A stretch of 64,000 nucleotides of DNA from Caballeronia sp. SEWSISQ10-4 2 (GTDB taxonomy: Bacteria > Pseudomonadota > Gammaproteobacteria > Burkholderiales > Burkholderiaceae). A program made the translations under genes and the position numbers. This document shows, piece by piece, positions 8,915-16,863 of the stretch. Numbering within the stretch: position 1 is the stretch's first letter; every line of letters starts with the position of its first letter. The stretch is from positions 115,423 through 179,422 of the forward strand of contig NZ_JALPRJ010000007.1 in NCBI RefSeq assembly GCF_030464885.1, written 5' to 3'. Below the pieces are notes generated by a model. That model had not been told where the DNA came from and searched no databases. It worked only from the letters and a program-made list of their open reading frames with translations.

Positions 8915-9213
8915 GGCAACCTCAACTTCGATGGTGGTAATGATCCTGACGGTTTGAAATCCGTCCGAGCACGATGCGTTCCACGGCCGGCAAGCCTTCG
9001 ATGAAACCATCGCGTATCAAGACCATGAAGCATCCGTCATCCCATCGCATCTTGGCAATGAAAAGCGGGCTCATAGGCCGTTTGGATGCCTGTGGAGCGC
9101 ACTTTCCGCACTTTCGTCACCAATCGTCGAGTTTGATCTACACCTCGTTTTCAATCGGCGCGCGGAAGCCGGCGCGCCAAGCAGCAGGCAGAGCGAACGT
9201 GGCCGTGGCGTAG

Positions 9214-10365
9214 TCAGGCGCGTACAGCGAACCCGTCGAGATAGGCGGCCGAATCTCGTCCGTCCCAGATTCGTCCATCGATCAGCACGTCGGCGCGAAT
9301 CTCGTCCGGCACGCGAACGTCCGCTAACGCGGCAGCCTCGCGATACAGCGCCGTCTGGCTGATTGCCGATGCAATCGCGGCGTCGTCGTGATCGCCGCTC
9401 AGCAAACCCCATCGGCGATATTGCGTGAGGAACCACAGGCCATCGGACGGGCGTGGATAGTTGACTGCGCCTTCATCGAAGAAGCTGACGGGTAATGGCC
9501 GTTTGGGGAATTGCGCAACGTCATAGTCGCCGAGCAGTCGCGGCGCGATCAGCTCCTGCGGCACGCCGATCAACTCGGGCGCCGCGAGCCACGTGGAGAT
9601 GTCGGCACGATGCGCGGGGCTGTCGAGCCAACGGCACGCTTCGAGCATGGTCTGGACCAGCGCGCGTGCCGTGTTGGGATAAAGCTCCACGAAATCGCGC
9701 CGGCTGGCAAGGACTTTTTCCGGATGGTTCGGCCAGATCTCGCTCGTGACCGCTACGGTCCGTCCCGCCTGACGCGCCTCGGCAACCGCGTTCCACGGCT
9801 CGCCGACACACAGGCCGTCGAGCTGGCCCTCGGCGAGCGCATCGACCATTTGCGGCGGCGGAATCACGATGCTGCGAATGTCGCGCAACGGATGCACGCC
9901 AAGAGCTGCGAGCCAGTAATACAACCACATCGCGTGCGTGCCGGTCGGAAAGGTCTGCGCGAAGACAGGAGGGCGGCCGAGCGAGGCAAGCGCCTCCTTC
10001 AAATTTCCGCTTTCGTTAAACGCCTCGGCAAGCGGATTCGACAGCGTGATTGCCTGGCCATTGCGGTTCAGCACCATCAGCACGGCCATGTCACCCTGCG
10101 GTCCGCCGATGCCCAGTTGCACGCCATACACGAGGCCATAAAGCGCGTGCGCCGCGTCGATCTCGCCGGACAAAAGCTTGTCGCGCACGGCTGCCCAGGA
10201 CGGTTGCCGGCACAGTTCCAACGTCAGCCCGTGGCTATGCCCGAACTCGAGGATCTTGGCAGCGGCCAGCGGGGCGGCATCGCTCAGCGCCACGAAACCA
10301 AGACGGACGTGGGTTTTCTCGGGCTTGTCGGCGAGGCTGCGTGAAGCAGCTTTGGGCGTATTCAT
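9214..10365 (-). CDS. nasS: NasS, cytoplasmic nitrate/nitrite sensor (NrtA/CmpA-like)
   Basis: A 383-residue protein with the fold of periplasmic nitrate-binding proteins (NrtA/CmpA/NasF), seen in LGFVALSDAAPLAAAKI, GIGGPQGDMAVLMVLNRNGQAITL and LYYWLAALGVHP. It has no signal peptide, as expected for NasS, which binds nitrate in the cytoplasm and holds NasT inactive until nitrate arrives (known from Azotobacter, Paracoccus and Bradyrhizobium). No ABC permease or ATPase is nearby, further favouring a sensor over a transport role. The gene begins 10 bases after nasT ends, so the two are co-transcribed and likely made in fixed ratio. Confidence 0.9.
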   Translation of the reverse strand: MNTPKAASRSLADKPEKTHVRLGFVALSDAAPLAAAKILEFGHSHGLTLELCRQPSWAAVRDKLLSGEIDAAHALYGLVYGVQLGIGGPQGDMAVLMVLNRNGQAITLSNPLAEAFNESGNLKEALASLGRPPVFAQTFPTGTHAMWLYYWLAALGVHPLRDIRSIVIPPPQMVDALAEGQLDGLCVGEPWNAVAEARQAGRTVAVTSEIWPNHPEKVLASRRDFVELYPNTARALVQTMLEACRWLDSPAHRADISTWLAAPELIGVPQELIAPRLLGDYDVAQFPKRPLPVSFFDEGAVNYPRPSDGLWFLTQYRRWGLLSGDHDDAAIASAISQTALYREAAALADVRVPDEIRADVLIDGRIWDGRDSAAYLDGFAVRA

Positions 10366-10375
10366 GTTATGCGGG

Positions 10376-10951
10376 CTACCCTAATAAATCGGTCATCGAT
10401 ACCAACTGGCGCGCGACCTCGGCAAGCTTCACTCCCTGATCCATTGCACGCTTGCGCAGGGTGGCGTACGCCTCGGGTTCGGACATCTTGCGCCGGTCCA
10501 TCAGCAGGCGTTTGGCCCGGTCGATAAGCTTGCGGTCCGCCAGTTCGTTCTCGGCTTCGGCGAGGCGCTTGCGCAGTTGCACATCGCGTGCGAAACGCGC
10601 GAGAGCGACTTCGAGGATCGGTGCAAGCCGCTCCGCCTCCAGGCCTTCGACAAGATAAGCGCTCACGCCCGCACTGACCGCCGCGTGAATCAGTTGCTGG
10701 TCGCCGTCGTTGCTGAACATCAGGACCGGGCGCGGCGCGGTTTCGTTCATCACGGCGAGTTGTTCGAGCGTATCGCGTGAAGGCGATTCAGTGTCGATGA
10801 TGACTACATCCGGGCGCTGCTCTTCCACTACCTTCGGCAATGCCGCGGGCGTTGCCACCTCGGCCAGCATGTCGTAGCCGAGACGTGCGAGTGCCTGGCG
10901 AAGATCGCCAATCGGTTTGTCGGTATCGGTGACGAGGAGCACGCGAAGCAT
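10376..10951 (-). CDS. nasT: NasT, ANTAR-domain RNA-binding antiterminator
   Basis: A 191-residue protein with an N-terminal receiver-like domain (MLRVLLVTDTD, DVVIIDTESPS with the candidate phospho-Asp near residue 53), a coiled linker, and a C-terminal ANTAR domain around AENELADRKLIDRAKRLLMD to TLRKRAMDQGVKLAEVA. ANTAR domains bind paired hairpins in nascent RNA and prevent terminator formation. Two such leaders can be seen in the cobA-narK intergenic region, making this gene part of one of its own target transcripts. The order cobA-nasT-nasS puts the effector before its inhibitor. Confidence 0.93.
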   Translation of the reverse strand: MLRVLLVTDTDKPIGDLRQALARLGYDMLAEVATPAALPKVVEEQRPDVVIIDTESPSRDTLEQLAVMNETAPRPVLMFSNDGDQQLIHAAVSAGVSAYLVEGLEAERLAPILEVALARFARDVQLRKRLAEAENELADRKLIDRAKRLLMDRRKMSEPEAYATLRKRAMDQGVKLAEVARQLVSMTDLLG

Positions 10952-11065
10952 GGGTTAAGCGCCGGGAGATTTCATGTGTGTTCGGCAGGCCGCAAGGATG
11001 ACCGGCGGGTTCTTCGGGCGCTCGTCGACGTCTTCTTGCGCACGGCACGATGCGGGTCGCAGCAG

Positions 11066-11881
11066 TCAGGCTGCATGCGCTACCGCTTCCGCATTGTCTT
11101 GCCACGCGTTGAAGGAGGTTTGCTCAGCCACGGCAAAAGCGCTGCTCTCCTTGTGAGTCACCCAATTTACCGCTTCGCCGACCGCATTGCCAACGAGGAT
11201 CACAGCGGGGCTTCCCAAGCCTTCCTTCACCGCGTCCATAGCCAGATGATCCAGCCGCCCGAGCCAGCATCGCTCGGCTGCAGTGCCTGCCCATTGAACG
11301 ACCGCTGCGGGAGTCGAAGCAGGCAGCGCCGACAATAGTGCATTGCACAGGCTTTCGATGCGCGTCATGCCCATATAGATCGCGAGCGTTGTACCGGTTG
11401 CCGCGAGCGCAGCCCAGTTGGGTTCGCCGTGATCCTGCTTGTGCGCTGTAACGAAGGTGACGCCCTGGCAATGCTCGCGATGCGTAAGCGACATCCCCAG
11501 ACTTGCGGCCGCAGCGAAGCCCGACGAAATGCCGTTGATGATCTCGACTGGAATCTGCGCCTGCCGCAGTGCCGTAAGTTCTTCTCCCGCGCGTCCGAAC
11601 AGCAGGGCATCGCCGCCCTTTACGCGGACTACATGCAGGCCCTTGAGCGCATAGCGTTGCATCAGCCGCTGAATGAACGCTTGCGGTGTCGACTTGCAGC
11701 CGCCGCGCTTGCCGACGCGAATCACGCGTGCTTGCGGCGCAAGCGACACGATCTCGGGATTGGCGAGATCGTCCAGCAACACGATATCCGCCGCCGCCAA
11801 TGCTTTGGTGGCCTTGATGGTGAGCAGGTCCAGATCGCCGGGACCGGCGCTAAGCAAGGTGACCTTGCCAGTTGTCATCAT
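11066..11881 (-). CDS. cobA: uroporphyrinogen-III C-methyltransferase
   Basis: A 271-residue SUMT that methylates uroporphyrinogen III at C-2 and C-7 to precorrin-2, the precursor of siroheme. Family motifs are VTLLSAGPGDLDLLT at the N-terminus, VRVKGGDALLFGRAGEE near residue 85, INGISSGFAAAASLG, and LAIYMG. The start is one of two adjacent ATGs after AAAGGACATC. Nitrite reductase NirB needs siroheme, which explains its place in the nitrate locus. It lacks the CysG dehydrogenase/ferrochelatase half, so those steps must be encoded elsewhere. It heads the leftward nasT-nasS transcript. Confidence 0.93.
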   Translation of the reverse strand: MMTTGKVTLLSAGPGDLDLLTIKATKALAAADIVLLDDLANPEIVSLAPQARVIRVGKRGGCKSTPQAFIQRLMQRYALKGLHVVRVKGGDALLFGRAGEELTALRQAQIPVEIINGISSGFAAAASLGMSLTHREHCQGVTFVTAHKQDHGEPNWAALAATGTTLAIYMGMTRIESLCNALLSALPASTPAAVVQWAGTAAERCWLGRLDHLAMDAVKEGLGSPAVILVGNAVGEAVNWVTHKESSAFAVAEQTSFNAWQDNAEAVAHAA

Positions 11882-11975
11882 GATGTCCTTTGGCGGTCTG
11901 ATAAAAACGCGACGGCCGCCATGTCGCTTATAAGGCGCGGGTTGCACGGGTTGCGTATTGCCCGGGACGATGCCA

Positions 11976-12022
11976 ACGCAAAAACGGCGTCCGCCCGTGC
12001 TCTTGCACGAGGGGACGCCGTT
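11976..12022 (-). terminator. regulated terminator in the cobA-nasTS leader
   Basis: Arms AACGGCGTCC (11983-11992) and GGACGCCGTT (12013-12022) are complementary and continue inward with a mostly paired GC stem, followed on the minus strand by TTTTTGCG. It stands before cobA, inside the leader, where an unregulated terminator would silence the operon. Its upstream side shares a 17-base identical block with the narK leader. Confidence 0.85.
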
Positions 12023-12051
12023 GTCCTGGGTTGCCGGTGTCTACCAGCAAT

Positions 12052-12097
12052 CAGTCGATAAGACTGTGGTTCATATGCCCGGCATCGTTGCCACGCA
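12052..12097 (-). promoter_or_regulatory. ANTAR-type RNA hairpins (NasT target) in the cobA leader
   Basis: The first hairpin is formed by 12097-12090 and 12083-12076 around the hexaloop AACGAT, with A at position 1 and G at position 4, the features ANTAR proteins recognise. The second is CAGTC-TTATC-GACTG at 12066-12052. The first begins within a few bases of the predicted transcription start. The terminator follows 30 bases later. The pairing is read by eye and not folded computationally. Confidence 0.7.
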
Positions 12098-12110
12098 CAA
12101 CCAGACATAG

Positions 12111-12125
12111 GCAATATCCAGGCCA
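12111..12125 (-). promoter_or_regulatory. sigma-54 promoter of cobA-nasT-nasS
   Basis: The minus strand reads TGGCCTGGATATTGC, matching the -24 GG / -12 GC consensus TGGCAC-N5-TTGC with exact spacing. Transcription would start near 12099, directly before the first ANTAR hairpin. Confidence 0.75.
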
Positions 12126-12290
12126 GACGAGTGTCGCCATAACGCACTCGCTGGTGAACGTTGCGGATGAAGAGCTGCTAGCCGCGCCCCTTATACAGGG
12201 TGGTTTCAGCACAGCCACTTCCATCACTCTCCGTGAGTCCGTTTAAGCAAGCACGGCGCCGATCCTCTCGCACGCCGACAGTGCTGCACC

Positions 12291-12305
12291 GCACCGTGAA
12301 CGTGC
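12291..12305. promoter_or_regulatory. NtrC-like enhancer site 1
   Basis: GCACCGTGAACGTGC is an imperfect palindrome close to the NtrC consensus GCACC-N5-GGTGC. It is centred about 131 bases upstream of the predicted narK start and about 199 from the cobA start. Confidence 0.6.
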
Positions 12306-12346
12306 TTCGCTGCATCAAAATGCATCGCCGCGAGCCGGCTGAAAAT

Positions 12347-12361
12347 GCGCCGTGAAGGTGC
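12347..12361. promoter_or_regulatory. NtrC-like enhancer site 2
   Basis: GCGCCGTGAAGGTGC matches the NtrC palindrome with one change per site pair. Its centre is 56 bases from site 1 and about 75 upstream of the predicted narK start. Both sites share the spacer GTGAA. Confidence 0.6.
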
Positions 12362-12402
12362 TTGTCGGCGCAAAGCCCCGCCGGATATAGACCTGCCGTG
12401 CA

Positions 12403-12417
12403 TGGCATGGCACTTGC
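12403..12417 (+). promoter_or_regulatory. sigma-54 promoter of narK-nirBD-nasA
   Basis: TGGCATGGCACTTGC matches the sigma-54 consensus with exact GG/GC spacing; transcription would begin near 12429. Confidence 0.8.
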
Positions 12418-12430
12418 CTTTAAAGCATCC

Positions 12431-12489
12431 ATTGGATCAACGACGGTCCGGTTTCATAGCAAGATTTCAGCAACAGCCCTTGACGGGCT
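12431..12489 (+). promoter_or_regulatory. ANTAR-type RNA hairpins (NasT target) in the narK leader
   Basis: The first hairpin is GGATC-AACGAC-GGTCC (12434-12449), extendable by three weak pairs, with A1 and G4 in the hexaloop. The second is AGCCC-TTGAC-GGGCT (12475-12489), followed by T5. The layout parallels the cobA leader: hairpin 1 at the 5' end, a five-base-loop hairpin 2, then the shared 17-base block and the terminator. The identification of hairpin 2 as the second ANTAR contact is inference. Confidence 0.7.
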
Positions 12490-12500
12490 TTTTGGACAAC

Positions 12501-12553
12501 GGCGTCCCCTGAACTCAGTCATTGGCTGGGTTCACGGGACGCCTTTTTGTTTT
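12501..12553 (+). terminator. regulated terminator in the narK leader
   Basis: GGCGTCCC (12501-12508) pairs with GGGACGCC (12536-12543), and the inner 12510-12518 pairs with 12526-12534; TTTTTGTTTT follows. It ends only 12 bases before the narK start codon, so expression must depend on antitermination. Confidence 0.88.
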
Positions 12554-12564
12554 CTGGAAAGACA

Positions 12565-13893
12565 ATGGCAGACAAAGCAACCAGGATCGATCTATTCAGC
12601 CTGCGCACGGCGCCGATGCGTGCTTTCCACCTCACGTGGATGGCGTTCTTCGTCTGCTTCTTCGCGTGGTTCGCATGCGCCCCATTGATGCCGTTGATCA
12701 AGCGCGAGTTCGGACTCTCCATCGATCAGGTCGCCAATATCAACATCGCCGCAGTCGCCGCGACCATCCTGGTGCGTCTCATCATCGGCCCGATGTGCGA
12801 CCGCTACGGTCCGCGCAAGGTCTATACGGGACTGCTGCTCCTGGGCGCGTTTCCCGTGCTCGGCGCGGCGCTCTCCGGCGGTTACACGAGCTTCCTGCTG
12901 TGCCGCCTGGGTATCGGCGCGGTGGGTGCGAGCTTCGTTATTACGCAGTACCACACGTCGGTGATGTTCGCGCCAAACGTGGTCGGCACCGCTAACGCGA
13001 CCAGCGCCGGCTGGGGGAATGCCGGGGCAGGCGCCGCACAAGTGTTCGTGCCGCTGCTGCTCGCGGGCATGCTTGCGCTCGGTGCAGGCGAGTCGTCCGG
13101 ATGGCGTCTTGCGCTCGTGGTTCCGGCGCTCGCCATGCCGGTCATGGCCTTGTTCTACTGGCGCTTTACGCAGGATTGCCCGCAAGGAAACGTCACGGAA
13201 CTGCGCGCGCAAGGCATCGCAATCGATGGCGGCAAGAAGGGCGGCTGGGCGAGCTTTCGCGCGGCCTGCGCGAACTATCGCGTGTGGATGCTCTTCGTCA
13301 CCTATGCGGCTTGTTTTGGCGTCGAAGTGTTTATTCATAACATCGCCGCGGTCTATTACGTCGATCACTTTCAACTGTCGCTGAAAGCCGCTGGCCTCGC
13401 CGCGGGCAGCTTTGGATTGCTCGCGTTGCTTGCACGTGCACTCGGCGGCTGGGTATCGGACAAAGCCGCTGCACGTCGCGGCCTTGAGATTCGTTCGACT
13501 CTGTTGTTCGTGCTCATCGCAGGGGAAGGCCTCGGCTTGATATGGTTTTCGCACGCTGACAGTGTCGCGCTCGCCGTGGTCGCCATGCTGAGCTTCGGCC
13601 TGTTCACGCACATGGCGTGTGGCGCGACCTACGCGCTGGTGCCGTTCATCGACCGCAAGGCGCTTGGCGGCGTGGCGGGGATCATCGGCGCCGGCGGCAA
13701 TGTGGGTGCGGTGGCCGCGGGTTTCCTGATGAAGGGTTTCGGCAACGTTCAACAGACGCTGGCCATGCTCGGCGTGCTGGTCACGGTGTCCGCGCTGTGC
13801 GCGCTGGCGGTGCGCTTTAGTTCCGAGCACAAGGCACGCGAAGCCGCGCTGCGTGCAGATGCATTGGGTGTCAACAACAGCATTGCAAATTGA
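12565..13893 (+). CDS. narK: NarK/NasA-family nitrate/nitrite transporter
   Basis: A 442-residue major facilitator protein with about twelve hydrophobic segments. The nitrate-porter family motifs are visible: FVCFFAWFACAPLMP in helix 1, RLIIGPMCDRYGPRK after helix 2, and GAGGNVGAVAAGFLM (a nitrate signature) near residue 385. The start at MADKATRID follows GGAAAGAC; an ATG 18 bases upstream lies in the terminator tail. As first gene of the assimilation operon it would import nitrate into the cytoplasm. Confidence 0.93.
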   Translation: MADKATRIDLFSLRTAPMRAFHLTWMAFFVCFFAWFACAPLMPLIKREFGLSIDQVANINIAAVAATILVRLIIGPMCDRYGPRKVYTGLLLLGAFPVLGAALSGGYTSFLLCRLGIGAVGASFVITQYHTSVMFAPNVVGTANATSAGWGNAGAGAAQVFVPLLLAGMLALGAGESSGWRLALVVPALAMPVMALFYWRFTQDCPQGNVTELRAQGIAIDGGKKGGWASFRAACANYRVWMLFVTYAACFGVEVFIHNIAAVYYVDHFQLSLKAAGLAAGSFGLLALLARALGGWVSDKAAARRGLEIRSTLLFVLIAGEGLGLIWFSHADSVALAVVAMLSFGLFTHMACGATYALVPFIDRKALGGVAGIIGAGGNVGAVAAGFLMKGFGNVQQTLAMLGVLVTVSALCALAVRFSSEHKAREAALRADALGVNNSIAN

Positions 13894-13906
13894 GAGTGTC
13901 CTGATC

Positions 13907-16447
13907 ATGAAAATCGTCGTTATCGGCCATGGCATGGTCGGCCACAAACTTCTCGAATGCCTCGCTGAAAATGCATCGCACGGGCTCGATATCACCGTGT
14001 TGTGCGAAGAGCCGCGGCCGGCTTACGACCGCGTGCATCTGTCCGAATTCTTCTCCGGAAAATCGGCGCAGGACCTGTCGCTCGTCGAACCGGGATTCTT
14101 CGAACGCGAGAACGTGCGGCTCGAACTTAACGCGAAGGCGGTATCGATCGATTGTGCGGCGCATACCGTGACGGTGTCGACCGGCGAGGTACTGGCCTAC
14201 GACAAGCTGGTGCTCGCCACCGGCTCTTATCCGTTCGTGCCGCCGGTTGCGGGCAACGAGCGTCGAGACTGCTTCGTGTACCGCACCATAGAAGACCTTG
14301 AAGCGATGAAGGAATGCGGTGCGCGCTCGAAGACGGGTACGGTCGTGGGTGGTGGATTGCTTGGGCTTGAATGTGCCAAGGCGTTGCGCGACATGGGATT
14401 GCAGACGCACGTGGTCGAGTTCGCGCCGCGCCTGATGGCCGTGCAGGTTGACGACAGCGGCGCGCGCGCGCTGCGCAGCAAGATTGAAGAGCTGGGCGTG
14501 ACGGTGCATACGCAGAAGAACACCGTCGCCATAGTCGATGGCGAGGACGGCACGCACCGGATGCAGTTCGCCGACGCCACTCACCTCGACACCGACATGA
14601 TCGTGTTCTCCGCCGGCATCCGTCCGCGCGACGAAATCGCGCGCATCAGTGGCCTCGAGGTCGGTGCGCGCGGCGGCATTGTGATCGACGATAGCTGCCA
14701 AACCAGCGACGCCGATATCTACGCGATCGGCGAATGCGCGCTGTGGAACGGGCAGGTCTTTGGACTGGTAGCACCGGGTTATGACATGGCGCGCGTGGTT
14801 GCGAAGCAGTTGCTGGGCGAGCAGGCCGGGTTCACCGGCGCGGACATGAGCACCAAGCTGAAGCTGATGGGCGTGGACGTGGCGAGTATCGGCGACGCAC
14901 ACGGCAAGACGCCGGGCAGCCGTGCGTATCAGTTCAGCGATGAACGCAAGCAGGTCTACAAGAAGCTGGTCGTGTCCGAGTGCGGCAAGTATCTGCTCGG
15001 CGGCGTGATGGTCGGCGACGCGGAAGAATACGGCACTCTGTTGCAGATGATGCTGAACCGCATCGAGCTGCCTGAAGCACCGGAATTCCTGATTCTCCCT
15101 TCCTCCGACGGCAAGCAAAAGCCCGGCCTCGGCGTCGATGCACTGCCGGACGCCGCACAGATCTGCTCGTGCAACAACGTGTCGAAAGGGCAGATTTGCG
15201 AAGCGGTCTGCGCGGGTGCGACCAGCATTGGCGCGTTGAAGTCCGCGACCAAGGCCGGCAGTTCGTGCGGCGGCTGCGTGGCCCTGGCTACGCAGGTGAT
15301 GAAGGCCGAGATGAAAAAGCAGGGGCTCGCGGTCAACAACCATGTGTGCGAGCACTTCCCGTACTCGCGGCAGGAGCTTTATCACATGGTGCGTGTTGAG
15401 CGCTTCGAAACGTTTGGCGAGTTGCTCGCGAAACACGGTCGCGGTCTTGGCTGCGACATATGCAAACCAGCGGTTGCCGGGATTCTTGCATCATGCTGGA
15501 ACGAGTTCGTCCTGAAGAAAGAGCATGCGGGCTTGCAGGACTCGAACGACTACTTCCTCGCGAACATCCAGCGCGACGGCACCTATTCCGTCGTCCCGCG
15601 GATGCCCGGCGGCGAGGTCACACCCGATGGCTTGATCGCGGTCGGTCAGGTCGCAAAAAAGTATGGCTTGTACACCAAGGTTACGGGCGGCGCACGCGTC
15701 GATTTGTTTGGCGCGCGGGTTGAACAGTTGCCGCTGATCTGGGAAGAGTTGATTGCGGCCGGCTTTGAATCCGGTCACGCGTACGGCAAGTCGGTGCGCA
15801 CCGTGAAGTCGTGCGTCGGTTCAACCTGGTGCCGCTACGGCGTGGGCGATTCGGTCGGTCTCGCGATCGATATAGAAAACCGCTACAAAGGTTTGCGCAC
15901 GCCGCACAAGATCAAGTTCGGTGTCTCCGGATGCACGCGCGAATGCGCGGAAGCGCAGGGCAAGGACATTGGCGTGATCGCAACGGAGAAGGGCTGGAAC
16001 CTCTATGTATGCGGCAACGGCGGGATGAAACCGCGCCATGCCGAGCTGCTTGCGTCGGATCTTGATAGTGCGACGCTGATTCAATACATTGACCGCTTCC
16101 TGATGTTCTATATCCGTACCGCGGACCGGCTGCAGCGTACCAGCGTGTGGCGCGACAACCTCGAAGGCGGGCTCGAGTACCTGATCGATGTCGTGGTGCA
16201 CGACAAGCTTCAGCTTGCCGCAGAACTCGAAACGGAGATGCAGCAGGTAGTCGACAGCTACGAATGCGAGTGGAAGAAGGCCGTGAACGATCCCGACACC
16301 CGCAAGCGCTTCCGCCATTTCGTCAACAGCGATGAAGCCGATGCCAACGTGAGTTTTGTCGAAGAGCGTGGCCAGATTCGCCCCGCGACACCGGCGGAAC
16401 GGAGATTCAAGCCGATCGATATTCCCGTCGTTGTCGAGACGGTTTGA
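13907..16447 (+). CDS. nirB: NADH-dependent nitrite reductase, large subunit
   Basis: An 846-residue siroheme enzyme reducing nitrite to ammonium with NADH. The order is an N-terminal FAD/NADH oxidoreductase (KIVVIGHGMVGHKLLE, GTVVGGGLLGLECAKAL), a BFD-like [2Fe-2S] domain from about residue 420 with Cys in CSCNN and SSCGGC, then the siroheme/[4Fe-4S] domain with ligands in CVGSTWC (about 636) and CTREC (about 676). The start at MKIVVIGHG lies 14 bases after the transporter's stop. The nearby cobA supplies the siroheme precursor. Confidence 0.96.
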   Translation: MKIVVIGHGMVGHKLLECLAENASHGLDITVLCEEPRPAYDRVHLSEFFSGKSAQDLSLVEPGFFERENVRLELNAKAVSIDCAAHTVTVSTGEVLAYDKLVLATGSYPFVPPVAGNERRDCFVYRTIEDLEAMKECGARSKTGTVVGGGLLGLECAKALRDMGLQTHVVEFAPRLMAVQVDDSGARALRSKIEELGVTVHTQKNTVAIVDGEDGTHRMQFADATHLDTDMIVFSAGIRPRDEIARISGLEVGARGGIVIDDSCQTSDADIYAIGECALWNGQVFGLVAPGYDMARVVAKQLLGEQAGFTGADMSTKLKLMGVDVASIGDAHGKTPGSRAYQFSDERKQVYKKLVVSECGKYLLGGVMVGDAEEYGTLLQMMLNRIELPEAPEFLILPSSDGKQKPGLGVDALPDAAQICSCNNVSKGQICEAVCAGATSIGALKSATKAGSSCGGCVALATQVMKAEMKKQGLAVNNHVCEHFPYSRQELYHMVRVERFETFGELLAKHGRGLGCDICKPAVAGILASCWNEFVLKKEHAGLQDSNDYFLANIQRDGTYSVVPRMPGGEVTPDGLIAVGQVAKKYGLYTKVTGGARVDLFGARVEQLPLIWEELIAAGFESGHAYGKSVRTVKSCVGSTWCRYGVGDSVGLAIDIENRYKGLRTPHKIKFGVSGCTRECAEAQGKDIGVIATEKGWNLYVCGNGGMKPRHAELLASDLDSATLIQYIDRFLMFYIRTADRLQRTSVWRDNLEGGLEYLIDVVVHDKLQLAAELETEMQQVVDSYECEWKKAVNDPDTRKRFRHFVNSDEADANVSFVEERGQIRPATPAERRFKPIDIPVVVETV

Positions 16448-16478
16448 AGCGCACGCGACCCATGCCAAGGACATCATC

Positions 16479-16826
16479 ATGAACTACGATCGAACCCCGA
16501 TATCCTGGGTGCCCGTGTGCCCACTCGACGATATCGTGCCGAACACTGGCGTCTGCGCACTCATCAAGGGCGAGCAGGTCGCCGTGTTTCATCTCGCCGA
16601 CGGCAACCCCAGCGTGTTCGCCATCGATAACTTCGATCCGGGCTCGCAGGCTTCGGTGCTGTCGCGTGGATTGATCGGCAATCTGGGTGACCGGATTGTG
16701 GTGGCGTCGCCGATCTACAAGCATCACTACGATCTGCGCACCGGTGAATGCCTCGAGATACCGGGGAATTCGGTCAACGCCTTTGCCGCGCGCGTGGAGG
16801 ATGGTCAGGTATGGGTCGCGGTATGA
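16479..16826 (+). CDS. nirD: nitrite reductase small subunit
   Basis: A 115-residue Rieske-fold protein of the NirD type: WVPVCPLDDIVPNTGVCALI at the start, SPIYKHHYDLRTGECLEIPG in the cluster region. The Cys/His ligands of true Rieske proteins are missing, as in other NirD proteins, so it is a structural subunit of NirBD. The start at MNYDRTPIS follows an AAGGAC site 31 bases after nirB. Confidence 0.94.
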   Translation: MNYDRTPISWVPVCPLDDIVPNTGVCALIKGEQVAVFHLADGNPSVFAIDNFDPGSQASVLSRGLIGNLGDRIVVASPIYKHHYDLRTGECLEIPGNSVNAFAARVEDGQVWVAV

Positions 16827-16863
16827 GCACGGTAAGCGCATCTGCGGCATCTGCGTATCCGGC

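Noticed and set aside
12592..15436. Long minus-strand frames opposite narK and nirB (467 and 521 codons)
   Set aside because: They are antisense shadows created by GC-rich third positions; no family motif is visible.
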